Shown piece after piece: positions 40,664-51,245 of a stretch of DNA of 64,000 nt. The DNA comes from Gammaproteobacteria bacterium. GTDB lineage: Bacteria; Pseudomonadota; Gammaproteobacteria; SG8-11. The notes below the pieces were generated by a model that ran no database searches, had not been told where the DNA came from, and saw nothing but the letters and a program-made list of their open reading frames with translations. Positions within the stretch are counted from its first letter, which is position 1; the number at the start of each line of letters is the position of its first letter. The position numbers and the translations under genes were made by a program. The stretch spans positions 1-64,000 of the forward strand of contig JAHECY010000221.1 of NCBI GenBank assembly GCA_024641505.1, given 5' to 3'.

Positions 40664-42142
40664 ATGAAGCGTCTCGACTTATTTAAGCCTCTGTTTTTTA
40701 TAATAGTTATTGTTGAGGGACTGTTCCTTGGGGTGAGCCATCTGCAGCCGGTAATCGTTGCTGTTACCGGCAGCGCCGCCTATCCCCCAATAAATTATGC
40801 ATTAAGCTATTTGCTGATTGTGGCGCTATTTTTCGCCTACATGCCCCATGTTTCCAGGGGCAACAAGAACAAGAATTTAGCCATTTACGGAGCTACCCTG
40901 ATATTTTTCGCGGTTTGTGTCCTGGGCATATCTTTGGCCGGCGTTTGGGGATGGCAAGGGTTTTTCTGCGGCGTCCTGGGCGGGTTTATTCTGGTGTTGG
41001 TGAGCCTGGTGTGGTTTTCCGCATTGATTGATTATCTTGGCGTGTTCTTCAAGCAGTTCACTATAAATCCGACGAAATTGTCTTCCCTGCCGACCAAGCA
41101 TGGGCATCGCTTACTGGCGCAATGCAACACGGCTTTCATACCCACCAAGAGTCTTTTCTTCTATGCATGGATCATCTTCGTGGTTCCAGGGTTGTTTCTG
41201 CAGCTGTTTCCCTTGGGATTGATCGTGTTTTCTTATGCGGATATGCGCGCTACTGGCGATTCCGCGATTTCGCTGACGGAGGTTATTCCGTTGGCGGGTT
41301 TATCGTTTCTGGGTATTACAATCGGGGCTACACTGGTCTGCATGTGGTGGTCCATCATCGTTCCGCGCTGGCGGTTGTTGATTCACTCCCTGGCGGGAGA
41401 TGCTATCGAGGCCATCTACGAGTTGAACAGCAGGGGAAATTTATTCATACCCTACCCGAGGAACCATTGGAACGAACGTCTCGAACTGCATGAACCTGGT
41501 TATCATTATAAGCTGATTGAATTAAGTAAGAAACCGGCGCTGTGGACCTTCGATCCCGCAAAAAAACACGAGCGGGGATATATTGATCCGCAAAGTATTG
41601 TCAGGTATGACCAGGCGGACAAGATACTGCATGCACTCTTCATTATCCTGGCTGTTCTTGCGTTGATACCCTATTTTGGAATCGTCACCGAACCGGATGC
41701 GCCCCAAAGCGTGGCCTGGCACTATCTGGCGGCGCCGGCATTCGTGAGTATCTATATTGGAATGCTGATTTTTCCCCGGCTAAGGAAATACCGCTGCCCG
41801 GCGCACCATGCCGGAAAGGTAAGGCGATTGCCAACCCTGATTTACTCCGCGCTATTTGCCGCTGTTTTTACCGTTGTGGCGTCCGAATATCTGGTATTGG
41901 CAAATGCATTACTTCCCGGGGGGAAAGCTATCAGTGTCAGTGGCACGGTCGTTGGTAAATATAGCGTAACTGGCTTGGATCGCCATCGAATTGTACTGGA
42001 TTCGGCAAACACTTATGGGTATCCCAGAATTTTGTCCGTCAGTCCCGACAAATTTCATGAACTGGCGATTGGTGATCAGGCGCAAATCACCACGCTCACC
42101 GGCCCGCTGAAATTTGAGTATCAATGGATAAATCTTTACTGA
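40664..42142 (+). CDS. Polytopic membrane protein of unknown function
   Basis: Long intact ORF with multiple hydrophobic segments and a C-terminal beta-rich domain (VSVSGTVVGKYSVTGLDRHRIVLDS-like). Confidence 0.75.
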   Translation: MKRLDLFKPLFFIIVIVEGLFLGVSHLQPVIVAVTGSAAYPPINYALSYLLIVALFFAYMPHVSRGNKNKNLAIYGATLIFFAVCVLGISLAGVWGWQGFFCGVLGGFILVLVSLVWFSALIDYLGVFFKQFTINPTKLSSLPTKHGHRLLAQCNTAFIPTKSLFFYAWIIFVVPGLFLQLFPLGLIVFSYADMRATGDSAISLTEVIPLAGLSFLGITIGATLVCMWWSIIVPRWRLLIHSLAGDAIEAIYELNSRGNLFIPYPRNHWNERLELHEPGYHYKLIELSKKPALWTFDPAKKHERGYIDPQSIVRYDQADKILHALFIILAVLALIPYFGIVTEPDAPQSVAWHYLAAPAFVSIYIGMLIFPRLRKYRCPAHHAGKVRRLPTLIYSALFAAVFTVVASEYLVLANALLPGGKAISVSGTVVGKYSVTGLDRHRIVLDSANTYGYPRILSVSPDKFHELAIGDQAQITTLTGPLKFEYQWINLY

Positions 42143-42576
42143 GCTGATGGGTTCACGTCGTCCACATATCATCCCTGAATAAACTTTGTCACCGTACGGT
42201 ATTCGTTCAAATCACCGTGCCATCGCGCGTGCTCGTTGATTCCCTCTGCCGTGCGCCAGAAAAAGTGTGACCTGCAGCGCAACTTCGGTATTACCGCCGG
42301 AATAATTGAAAAATGGAACTATTGCGGTAAAGAAGTCGGTGCCTCGGACGTTAATTAGAGGAGTTGCCAGAACAGCGCAATTAAACATATAAATCGGGTG
42401 GTTGTAATCGAGAAGTCGTCGGTAGCGGTTTCCGCAGGACAATTACGTCGATAATTTTTAAGGAACAGTGCATGAAACAGCTGAATGAACGGTTCCTTTA
42501 TATTTGTGCTTGCTGATGCCTGATTTTGGCCGTGCATAGCGCTAAACAATGATTCGATCCTCAGAGAGATAGAACC

Positions 42577-43998
42577 ATGGAAAGCATATATCTAATTCCC
42601 AGCATGCCGGCGTTATCCATCGCCATTTTGGTGGTGTTCAGCATGATTTTCCTGTTTTTCGCCAGGGAGCCCGTCCATAAAATGTTCGACGCTTTATCGG
42701 AAGGTTCCGCCGGCGGATTTCGAAAAATGGCGGCCTGGACCAAAAAAGCCGCCGAACAAATGCGCGAGAAGGACCGCAAAGTACTGCTGGAATCCGGGAT
42801 TGCCCATATCCAGCATAAAATTCTCGAAGAGTTCACCAAGATAGAATCGAGTAACTCTAAGACACTGGCCGACTATCCGAAATTACAGCTGAAGCTGGAT
42901 GAGGAACTCGACACCATCAAGACCGATTACAAGGAATGTGGTCAGTCAAGCCCACAGGCGCCGGGCTGGGGAGAAGTAGTGGAAGTTATTTCCCGGGCCA
43001 AGGATACCGCGGGCGACCGGATCATTGAAAAAATGCTGACCGAGATTCACAAGTCCGCCTTGGCGAGCGAAAAGAAGGCATTGGCGGAATATCGTGAAGT
43101 CGCTGGTAAACGCCACAAAATACTCAGTTCCATGGCGCCGGTATGGAAGCGCATGGAAAAAATCGGCAGCGATATTTGCACGAAAATCGATCATGTCATC
43201 GAGACCAACAGCCGTATCGATAAATACATGGATGAATACGCCAAAATGAGCAAGGCGGAGGCGGATTCAATTGATATGCTGTCCTCGCGTGTTACCAAGC
43301 TGTTTATCGTTTCACTGGTGGTCATTGGTGCGGGTATCGCCGGTGCGTTTATCAACTTCAATCTCATCGCGCTTCCCATGTCGGAATTGGTTCCGCAGGG
43401 AACCAGGGTCGCCGGCATGGCGGTATCCGAAATATCAGCATTGGTAGTCGTGGTCCTGGAACTGGTATTGGGCATATTCCTGATGGAATCAATTGGGGTA
43501 ACCAATACTTTTCCGCAGATCGGTGCGATGACTTCCGGCAAGCGCAAAATCATATTTTATGGAACTTTGGTAGGGCTGTTTTTCCTGTCATCGGTAGAAG
43601 CCTCGTTGGCAGTACTCAGAGAGCATCTAGCGGAATCCAACATGGCGCTCGAGCAGGCGCTCGCCGGGGCCGAGAAAGCAAAAAGCAGCAGTGGTGTCGG
43701 TGGTTCATCGAATATCACGGTAGTTGGTCAGGCAACGCTTGGCTTTGTGTTGCCCTGGATTCTGGCCATGATCGCCATTCCTCTTGAAATGTTCATCGAG
43801 GCCAGTCAGCACGCGTTTGCCCGCATGTATACGCTGTTGATTACCCTGATTGGACATTTAGCCAATGCTTTGGCCTATGTGTTTGAAGGGGTGTTTAAAG
43901 TGGCCGCCCATCTATTCGATATCTTCATTATTATACCGCTTAAAGTCGCCGAGATGATCGGTTCCAAAAGCGGATCCGGTATCCAAAGGACATCGTGA
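42577..43998 (+). CDS. Membrane protein with cytoplasmic coiled-coil region, unknown function
   Basis: N-terminal TM, long charged helical region, then 4 or more TM segments; overlaps the following VWA lipoprotein by 4 nt. Confidence 0.8.
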   Translation: MESIYLIPSMPALSIAILVVFSMIFLFFAREPVHKMFDALSEGSAGGFRKMAAWTKKAAEQMREKDRKVLLESGIAHIQHKILEEFTKIESSNSKTLADYPKLQLKLDEELDTIKTDYKECGQSSPQAPGWGEVVEVISRAKDTAGDRIIEKMLTEIHKSALASEKKALAEYREVAGKRHKILSSMAPVWKRMEKIGSDICTKIDHVIETNSRIDKYMDEYAKMSKAEADSIDMLSSRVTKLFIVSLVVIGAGIAGAFINFNLIALPMSELVPQGTRVAGMAVSEISALVVVVLELVLGIFLMESIGVTNTFPQIGAMTSGKRKIIFYGTLVGLFFLSSVEASLAVLREHLAESNMALEQALAGAEKAKSSSGVGGSSNITVVGQATLGFVLPWILAMIAIPLEMFIEASQHAFARMYTLLITLIGHLANALAYVFEGVFKVAAHLFDIFIIIPLKVAEMIGSKSGSGIQRTS

Positions 43999-44675
43999 TG
44001 ATTATTAATAAGCGATATTTACAATTTATACCAATGCTGGCGGTTCTGGCCGTTGTCGGGTGTTCCGACAACAAGGCCTACGAGACCTCAATTTGCGTGC
44101 TCGCTGATGTATCAGGGACTTATGCCAAGGAAAAAGACAGCATGGTAAAAATTATCAAGGCTGGCGTCATTCCCAAGCTGAATCCCGGCGATGGTATGTT
44201 CCTCATCGCGATCGACAGCAACAGTTATACGCAGGACAATCTGATTTCCAAAATGACCCTGGATTATCGACCCACGGAATCCCAGAAGCAGAAACTGGCA
44301 TTTTCCAAGTCGCTGGACAAATTCGCGGAAAGTGATCGTCAGTCCACGCACACGGATATCAGCGGCGCCATGATGCTGTGTTCGGATTACCTGAAGGACA
44401 CCAAATCGGGCACCCAGATCATTTTTGTGTTCAGTGACATGAAAGAAGAGTTACCGCCCGGGTTAAAGCGCAAGTTTGACGCGGATGAATTTGTCGGGAT
44501 CAATATTGCCGCGATGAACGTCATCAAGCTGGGTAAGGACAGCGCTAATCCACAGGTATACCGGGAAAGAATGGATCATTGGGAAGATTTATTCAAGAAG
44601 GCGGGCGCGAAAAGCTGGAATAACCTGCTCGATCCCAAAAAGTTTTCAGAGTTTTACGACTCGATCAAATCCTGA
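43995..44675 (+). CDS. VWA-like lipoprotein
   Basis: Lipobox LAVVGCSD; ICVLADVSGTYAKEKD (degenerate MIDAS), TDISGAMMLCSDYL, IIFVFSDMKEELP. Confidence 0.75.
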   Translation: MMIINKRYLQFIPMLAVLAVVGCSDNKAYETSICVLADVSGTYAKEKDSMVKIIKAGVIPKLNPGDGMFLIAIDSNSYTQDNLISKMTLDYRPTESQKQKLAFSKSLDKFAESDRQSTHTDISGAMMLCSDYLKDTKSGTQIIFVFSDMKEELPPGLKRKFDADEFVGINIAAMNVIKLGKDSANPQVYRERMDHWEDLFKKAGAKSWNNLLDPKKFSEFYDSIKS

Positions 44676-44696
44676 TATTGCCCGACACGCAACTTG

Positions 44697-44737
44697 GTTG
44701 CACGGGCGGACCCCGGTCGGTCCACGACCCGTGCAAC
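44697..44737. terminator. Hairpin downstream of the VWA lipoprotein gene
   Basis: gttgcacggg ... cccgtgcaac with nested ggacc/ggtcc; no clear T-tract. Confidence 0.45.
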
Positions 44738-45273
44738 TGAATGTGCAATAACAAATCTCCAGTCAGTAACATTACGCGCGTCGTGACGCAATCGGTTGGT
44801 TCGAGCGATACGCTGAACCGGTCGCGAGAGGCATGCACACCGGCGACATACTAATACCGAGCTTTATTAAACGCGCTGCCAGCCGACCAATCAACTCTTC
44901 ATATCGTGCTCTCGCATTACACATCTTCCCGGGTCGCCCGGTCGTGGCAAGTTGCCATGGTTGATGTTCGTCATTTCAATTTGAAAATCATTCACATTGC
45001 CGAAACAATCTGTCACCCATAAAGAATTGGTGTGTCTTGGATCCAGACACTTTTCGATACATCGGTGTTCGGCGGAACAGCGCGTGCTGATGCCGTTGAA
45101 ATGATAATATTTGTGTATAAGTGACGTGATGTTGTCACACCAATGCCGGTCCACAACGTCGTAGCAAATTTTACTGTTGACAAAGGTTCACGGGGTTTAG
45201 TCTCGCCGGGGACGATTACATCAATAGTCAACGAGTTTAATGGTAAATCTGTGGTAGCACCGACGGAGGCATT

Positions 45274-45696
45274 ATGGGACACATTACGTGGGATCAAAAG
45301 TACAGTGTTGAAGTAGAATTGCTTGATGGTCAACATCAGCTGTTGTTCAAGATCATCAATCGCTTCTATGATGCTATGGAACGTCAGGAATCTACCGAAA
45401 ATTTGGACAAATTATTCGGAGATGTTCTTGACTACACCAGCATACACTTCCAGGTCGAGGAATCATTAATGCGGCTGGGAGGCTATCCCGACTTGGAGCA
45501 GCATATGGAGGCGCATAAGAAACTGGTGGAACAAGCCGTGGCACTGCATTCTGATATCAAGATTGGTAGCAAATCCGCAGGCCCCAAGGCCATGGAGTTT
45601 CTGAGAAACTGGTTGGAGAAACACATCATGGGTGTAGATAAAAAATACGCACCTTACATTAGCGATGAGAAGCTGGCAAAGAAAAGGTCCGCCTAG
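45274..45696 (+). CDS. Bacteriohemerythrin
   Basis: DGQHQLLF, IHFQVEES, EQHMEAHKKL, LEKHIMGVDKKY: full set of hemerythrin iron ligands. Confidence 0.93.
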   Translation: MGHITWDQKYSVEVELLDGQHQLLFKIINRFYDAMERQESTENLDKLFGDVLDYTSIHFQVEESLMRLGGYPDLEQHMEAHKKLVEQAVALHSDIKIGSKSAGPKAMEFLRNWLEKHIMGVDKKYAPYISDEKLAKKRSA

Positions 45697-46086
45697 GCAA
45701 ACAAGTATTTTCGCGCAGGTGCAGCTGGTGGGCGTGGTTACACCGGGACCAGGAGAGGTCCCGGTCGTCCATTACGCCAATCTGGTTACCGTGAAGACTT
45801 CAAAGTTACTTAAAATTTATTAAGAAATATCGCGCTTATATCAGGCTAACCCCTTAAGGCATTGGTAATGTTGCGTAACTTCGATGTTTAATAACTGCTG
45901 TCAAGCTGCGATGACGGCAATAAAAATTCCACTAATCGCGCCGTGTTATGAAGGTTCGCGCCGATCCGCTTTCTGCCGATTTCTTCATCAGTCACGGTAA
46001 GGCGGTTGCTTCCTATACCAGTATTACCGTTGTTTCCGTTATACTTGCCGAGAGCTCGACCCGCTCGCATTAATAGGACGTAAACA

Positions 46087-48372
46087 ATGCTCAATCAGCG
46101 CTTGTTATTCATCGGTCTGATCATCGGTAATTTATTGACAGCCTGTACCAGCGATACCAATAATACGCAACAGCCGGCTATTACCGGCCATGCCAGAATT
46201 CCGCTCAGCGCCCAACTGCTGGCGTCGCTAAAAACCTACGATGGCCTGCAAGTCAAGATTACCGTGGACAAAGGCACCAGCTACGAGGAAAGCCGGTTTA
46301 TCACCGGATTGAAAATTGATACAACGGATAACTCGCTGGTCGGCGATTTGTCGCTGGTGTTGACCAAGGGCCTGCATACCATTGAGCTGACATTTTTTCT
46401 TTCGGCCAATAACTATGAAAATGTGCAAATTGCCAGTCTTACCCCCCAGACCATCGAAGTTTTCGGCGGCGATAGTCAGGTATTGACCTTTACGCCGGAG
46501 ATGTATACTTATGACGATCCCGATCATGATAAATTTAACAGTTTGCGGGAAATTCAACTGGGTAATGATCCCGCGGACCCCGCATCGCATCCGGCGCTGT
46601 TGCCGCCGGTAGCGGACACGGCCAGTGGCGCCTACAACACAAGCTTGATTGTGCAGCTTTCTTGCGGCGCCGTGAGCCCGTTGCTGTGTGCGCAAATCCA
46701 CTATTCCCTTGATGGCAGTGCACCTACAGCGTCGTCCCCGGTTTACACGTCACCCCTCAATATTGACGCGACTACCGCCCTGCAAGCAATTGTTACCGAT
46801 ATCGAAAACAATGAGAGTGCTGTCGCGAGCTTCACTTACACGCTGGACACGCGCGCACCCGCAGTTATCGGCAATACGCCGTCTGCTGGTGCGGAGCTCG
46901 TGCTTTATACCAATCCCGTCATTGATGTGACTTTTGACGAGGCTGTGGATTGTTCCAGCCTTAACGCCAACACCTTCATTGTCACCGGAAGAACCGGCAA
47001 GATACCAGGACAAGTCACTTGCCAGGGCGATAAATCGGAATTTTATCCCGATAACGGCGTATTGCCAGCATCGTCGCTCGTTGATGTATTGATTACCACC
47101 GCAGCACGGGACTTGGCGCACAATAATTTGGCGGAGAATTATACCTGGCGCTTCACCACCCAACCGTGGACCCGGAGGATTGGCACGATCGATTATGAAC
47201 ATGTTATGGGATCTTTTGTCGATGATGCCGGGGATGTATATGTTACCGGCGATACCCGCGGCGCAATGGACGGCAACAGCAATCATGGCATGGAGGATAT
47301 GTTTCTCACCAAAATCGGCGCTGACGGCGTCCGGCGCTGGACCTTGCAACGGGGTACCGGCAATTACGATGCCGGTACGGCGGTCGCCGTCGATGTCAGT
47401 GGTAATGTTTACGTAGCCGGTGACAGCCAGGGGAGTCTTGACGGTAATACCAGCAGCGGTGATCTGGATGTCTTCTTGATGAAATTTGATCGCGATGGCG
47501 TATGGCAGTGGACACGGCAGCTTGGAACCTCCGGTAGCGATTATGTCAGTGCCATGGCGCTCGATGGCAACGGCAATGTCTATATCACCGGCCCAACCTA
47601 CGGCGCATTCAATGGCTACCAGAACGCGGGCAATCAAGACTACTTCCTGATAAAATTCGATACCGCCGGCGGGTGGCAATGGACATACCAGAACGGCACC
47701 CCCGGTTATGACCCGTCTGCCGCTCTGGCGGTGGATAACAACGGCAATCTCTATCTGACGGGCGCGACCAACGGCGCTCTTGATGGCAACACCGGTAGCG
47801 GCAATTACGACGTATTTCTTTCCAAATTTGACGCCAATGGTGCGCGCCTATGGACTCGGCTGCGCGGTACTGCCGGTTCCGATGGCACGGCTGGCATTGC
47901 GTTGGATGCCAAAGGAAATATTCTGGTTGCGGGCACCACCGGGGGTGGCCTTGACGGGAACATCAGTGCCGGCGCCGGCGATATTTTTATGATGCAATTC
48001 GACAATAACGGCGTATGGCAGTGGAGCAGGCAACGGGGTTCCACTCTCAACGATTCCGCTTCAGCGCTGCTGCGTGACAGCAAGGGAGGTCTCTACATCG
48101 CGGGTACGACCTACGGTAACGTGGACGGCAACACAAGTAGCGGGGGTACCGATATGATACTGATAAAGTATGACAACGCCGGCCTCTGGCAATGGAGTCA
48201 ACAGCGAGGCTCCAACGGTGCTGAATATATTTATACTGCGGCTATCAGTTATGACGATTTTGTTTATGTTGGTGGTGATACCGACGCGCAAAGTACATTC
48301 CATGGCAACGCCTATATCGGCGGTCAGGATGTATTCGTCATGAAATTCGACACCGGCGGAAGTTTACAATAA
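46087..48372 (+). CDS. Lipoprotein with chitobiase-like, Ig-like and SBBP beta-propeller repeats
   Basis: LLTACTSD lipobox; repeated DVFLxKFDxxGxWQWTRQxGTxGxDxxxAxAxDxxGNVYxTGxTxGxxDGNTxSG. Confidence 0.85.
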   Translation: MLNQRLLFIGLIIGNLLTACTSDTNNTQQPAITGHARIPLSAQLLASLKTYDGLQVKITVDKGTSYEESRFITGLKIDTTDNSLVGDLSLVLTKGLHTIELTFFLSANNYENVQIASLTPQTIEVFGGDSQVLTFTPEMYTYDDPDHDKFNSLREIQLGNDPADPASHPALLPPVADTASGAYNTSLIVQLSCGAVSPLLCAQIHYSLDGSAPTASSPVYTSPLNIDATTALQAIVTDIENNESAVASFTYTLDTRAPAVIGNTPSAGAELVLYTNPVIDVTFDEAVDCSSLNANTFIVTGRTGKIPGQVTCQGDKSEFYPDNGVLPASSLVDVLITTAARDLAHNNLAENYTWRFTTQPWTRRIGTIDYEHVMGSFVDDAGDVYVTGDTRGAMDGNSNHGMEDMFLTKIGADGVRRWTLQRGTGNYDAGTAVAVDVSGNVYVAGDSQGSLDGNTSSGDLDVFLMKFDRDGVWQWTRQLGTSGSDYVSAMALDGNGNVYITGPTYGAFNGYQNAGNQDYFLIKFDTAGGWQWTYQNGTPGYDPSAALAVDNNGNLYLTGATNGALDGNTGSGNYDVFLSKFDANGARLWTRLRGTAGSDGTAGIALDAKGNILVAGTTGGGLDGNISAGAGDIFMMQFDNNGVWQWSRQRGSTLNDSASALLRDSKGGLYIAGTTYGNVDGNTSSGGTDMILIKYDNAGLWQWSQQRGSNGAEYIYTAAISYDDFVYVGGDTDAQSTFHGNAYIGGQDVFVMKFDTGGSLQ

Positions 48373-48657
48373 GTGTCATTTAAAATACGCCGAGCGAACT
48401 TCCGTACCACTGGGGAATGTTATAGCACAAAGGGGCCAGACCCCATTTCGCGGGGCCTTGCCACCGTCTCGACGTTGCGCACCCCGTGCTTGATACGCGG
48501 TATTTAGATCCAATACACACTCACCTCACGGCTTTAATGCAAAGCGATTTGTGTAGCCGGAAGCCAAAACCGCGCCATTATATGATGTAACGTATTACAC
48601 TATAGTCACAGGAAGTCGAAGTACTAATGTGGTATACGATGATAACGGGGGAAATAC

Positions 48658-49572
48658 GTGAAAATATTGATTATTGGCGGCCATGGCCAGGTGGGCTGGG
48701 AATTGCACCGGTCTTTGTTGCCGCTTGGTCGGGTGGTGGCCAGTGGGCATCGTGCTACCGGCCCGGTCATTGGCCAAGCGCCCGTGGCCGTTGATTTGGC
48801 TGATCCGGACAGTATTCGTCATGCCCTGCGCGAGGTACGTCCCGAAATTATTGTCAATGCCGCGGCTTATACCGCGGTGGACCAGGCCGAGCATGAGCCG
48901 GAGCAGGCCATGGCAATCAACGGCATCGCACCGGGAATTATGGCGGAACAAGCGCGAGCGCTCAATGCCACCTTGATTCACTACTCCACCGATTATGTGT
49001 TTGACGGTACCGGCACCCAGCCATACCGGGAAACGGACGCGCCTGATCCGTGCAGCGTCTATGGAAAAACCAAACTCGCCGGTGAACAAGCGGTCGCGGC
49101 GGCCGGCGGCCGGCACCTGATCTTGCGCACTGCCTGGGTGTACGGTAATCGTGGCAAAAATTTTTTTCTGACCATGAAACGCCTGGCCGCGGAACGCGAT
49201 CACCTGCGCGTGGTGAACGATCAGACGGGCGCCCCTACCTGGTCGCGCCTGATAGCCCAGACCACCGCCGGCATCATTTCCCAATCCTTGGCTGATCCTA
49301 CCGGATTTTTTGCACAGCATTCCGGAATCTACCACCTGACCAGTAACGGTCACACCACCTGGCATGGCTTTGCCAGAGCGATACTTGATCATCTGGCAGC
49401 GCAAGGCATTGCCGTGCCGCGCCTGGAGGCTATTCCTACCACAGACTATCCGCTGCCGGCAGCACGGCCTGCTTACTCGGTGTTGAACAACGCAAAGCTG
49501 GAATCCGTTTTCAAGCTTACGATGCCGTCGTGGGAATCAGCGTTGCAACTGGTGTTGCAAAACGAAGCTTGA
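48658..49572 (+). CDS. rfbD: dTDP-4-dehydrorhamnose reductase
   Basis: ILIIGGHGQVGWEL, VNAAAYTAVDQAEHEPEQAMAIN, YSTDYVFDGTGTQPYRETD, VYGKTKLAGEQAV. Confidence 0.93.
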   Translation: MKILIIGGHGQVGWELHRSLLPLGRVVASGHRATGPVIGQAPVAVDLADPDSIRHALREVRPEIIVNAAAYTAVDQAEHEPEQAMAINGIAPGIMAEQARALNATLIHYSTDYVFDGTGTQPYRETDAPDPCSVYGKTKLAGEQAVAAAGGRHLILRTAWVYGNRGKNFFLTMKRLAAERDHLRVVNDQTGAPTWSRLIAQTTAGIISQSLADPTGFFAQHSGIYHLTSNGHTTWHGFARAILDHLAAQGIAVPRLEAIPTTDYPLPAARPAYSVLNNAKLESVFKLTMPSWESALQLVLQNEA

Positions 49573-49640
49573 CACCTCCGGTGGCATTGTTAGAGTCGCC
49601 GGACGCGAGCACGAGAATGACCAGGTTACACAGCTTAGCG

Positions 49641-50564
49641 CTAATATTTCCCCGGGAGATACGCGGGCCGGGGGGGGAGGAAATCGCCGGCGCCATCAAA
49701 AAATTGCCATAGGCGCTGGGCCATGCTGCCGTGCTTGTTGGCGGCAACGCGTGCAATGACGATTTCGCGGTTTATTCCTCTGACATATTCACCCTCTACC
49801 GACAGCAGCCTGCCATCGTTAAGTTCTTCCTGAACCAGGAACAAGGGCATATGTCCCCATGCCATGCGTTGCAGGATTACTTCCTTTTTAGTGTATTGGT
49901 CACCGACTGTTAAATGCGGGGAATCATTGAGCACGAAGCGGGTGAGTTTCTCGCTGTGTGTGGCGGTGTCACGGATAATGCATTGAGTGTAATCCGTGAT
50001 TTCCGTGTAGCGGAGGTCGGGGCGGATCGGCATTTGGAAAAATCCAGGCGCCGCTACCGGCACGATTGGCACCGAGCAGAAGTCGCGATATTCATAACGC
50101 GCATCGGCCTTATCGATATGATGGATGATCAGATCGACTGTGCCATCCAGCAGGCTTTCGTTGGGGCCGAACAAGTTACCGAAAAACAAGTTGAGTCGGG
50201 TGTAGGAATAGGTTTCGGAAAAGCCGCGTAATACCGCCAACGCGCTGGGCAGAGGAGTGATATCACCCACCATGATATTCAGCTCGGGTTCCTCGCCGCC
50301 GCGCAAGGACGCTGCCTGGTGTTTCAGCTCCTGCATTTCGCCCAGAATACGTTTGACACTCTTGTGAAACGCCTTGCCTTGCTCGGTCAGCACACACCGG
50401 TACCCGGAACGATCAAAAATGGCGAATCCCAGCGCATCTTCCATTTTTTTAAGAGCCGTGATGACGCTCGGGTGCGTCTTGTTGAGTATTTTGGCGCCGG
50501 CCAGGATGCTGCCCTGGCTGACGACGGCCTCAAGAGTGAGCATTTGTTGAAAGGTAAAATTCAT
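49641..50564 (-). CDS. LysR-family transcriptional regulator
   Basis: N-terminal wHTH TLEAVVSQGSILAGAKILNKTHPSVITALKKMEDALGFAIFDRSGYR; LysR substrate-binding region. Confidence 0.88.
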   Translation of the reverse strand: MNFTFQQMLTLEAVVSQGSILAGAKILNKTHPSVITALKKMEDALGFAIFDRSGYRCVLTEQGKAFHKSVKRILGEMQELKHQAASLRGGEEPELNIMVGDITPLPSALAVLRGFSETYSYTRLNLFFGNLFGPNESLLDGTVDLIIHHIDKADARYEYRDFCSVPIVPVAAPGFFQMPIRPDLRYTEITDYTQCIIRDTATHSEKLTRFVLNDSPHLTVGDQYTKKEVILQRMAWGHMPLFLVQEELNDGRLLSVEGEYVRGINREIVIARVAANKHGSMAQRLWQFFDGAGDFLPPRPAYLPGKY

Positions 50565-50765
50565 AATGTAATATAAATCTACAATGAATGTTAAAACATA
50601 GTACTTTTCATAGACGATAGGGTCAACCTATGCTTTCTTCCGTCGGTGGATTAGCACGGGGATATCCGGTGGATCGCGGCCAGCATCAACCATTACTGAA
50701 ACAGTGGAATATGGTAGAGCCGCGGGTCGTTTGTTTACACGGTTGCATAGAAACAGGAGAGGTAC

Positions 50766-51242
50766 ATGAAAACTAATATTTATTTCAACATGTTGATGGC
50801 TGGTGCAGGGTGCCTGCTCACGGCTGCGGGAACCATGGTCTATGCCGCCGGGACCACCGCGCCGGCGGATATGGTGAAGTACCGCCAAAGTCTCATGCTG
50901 ACGCAGCGGGGGCACATGGCCGCGGCGGCGGCCATCATCAAAGGGGAAGTCAATTTTCCAGAGCAGCTTCCGGTGCATGTGAATTCATTGGCGGCAACCA
51001 CCCAGGATATCGCCAGTATGTTTCCCGCGGGCAGCGATGTGGATGACACCAAAGCCAAACCCGACGTCTGGAAGGATCCGGAAGAATTTGGAAAACGGGC
51101 CAAGGATACCCAAAAAAAATCCGCAGCTCTGGCGCAAGCGGTTAGCGCCGGCGAGAGTGCAAAATATGGACAGCTCTTCAAAGATCTTCTGGACAGTTGT
51201 AAATCATGCCACAAGGACTTTCGTAAGAAAGAGGAAAAATAG
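50766..51242 (+). CDS. Cytochrome c' (c556-like)
   Basis: Signal peptide, four-helix type sequence with C-terminal CKSCHKDFRKK; aggagaggtacATG. Confidence 0.9.
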   Translation: MKTNIYFNMLMAGAGCLLTAAGTMVYAAGTTAPADMVKYRQSLMLTQRGHMAAAAAIIKGEVNFPEQLPVHVNSLAATTQDIASMFPAGSDVDDTKAKPDVWKDPEEFGKRAKDTQKKSAALAQAVSAGESAKYGQLFKDLLDSCKSCHKDFRKKEEK

Positions 51243-51245
51243 TAC

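Noticed and set aside
41462-41483. GGAAC...CGTCT inside the 40664-42142 gene as a third sigma target
   Set aside because: Spacer is about 12 nt and intragenic, unlike the two 17-nt intergenic sites.
46750-47679. 309-aa minus ORF inside the SBBP-repeat gene
   Set aside because: Antisense shadow of a repetitive coding sequence with no recognisable domain.
48595-49404. 269-aa minus ORF opposite the rfbD-like gene
   Set aside because: The plus strand encodes a clear dTDP-4-dehydrorhamnose reductase.
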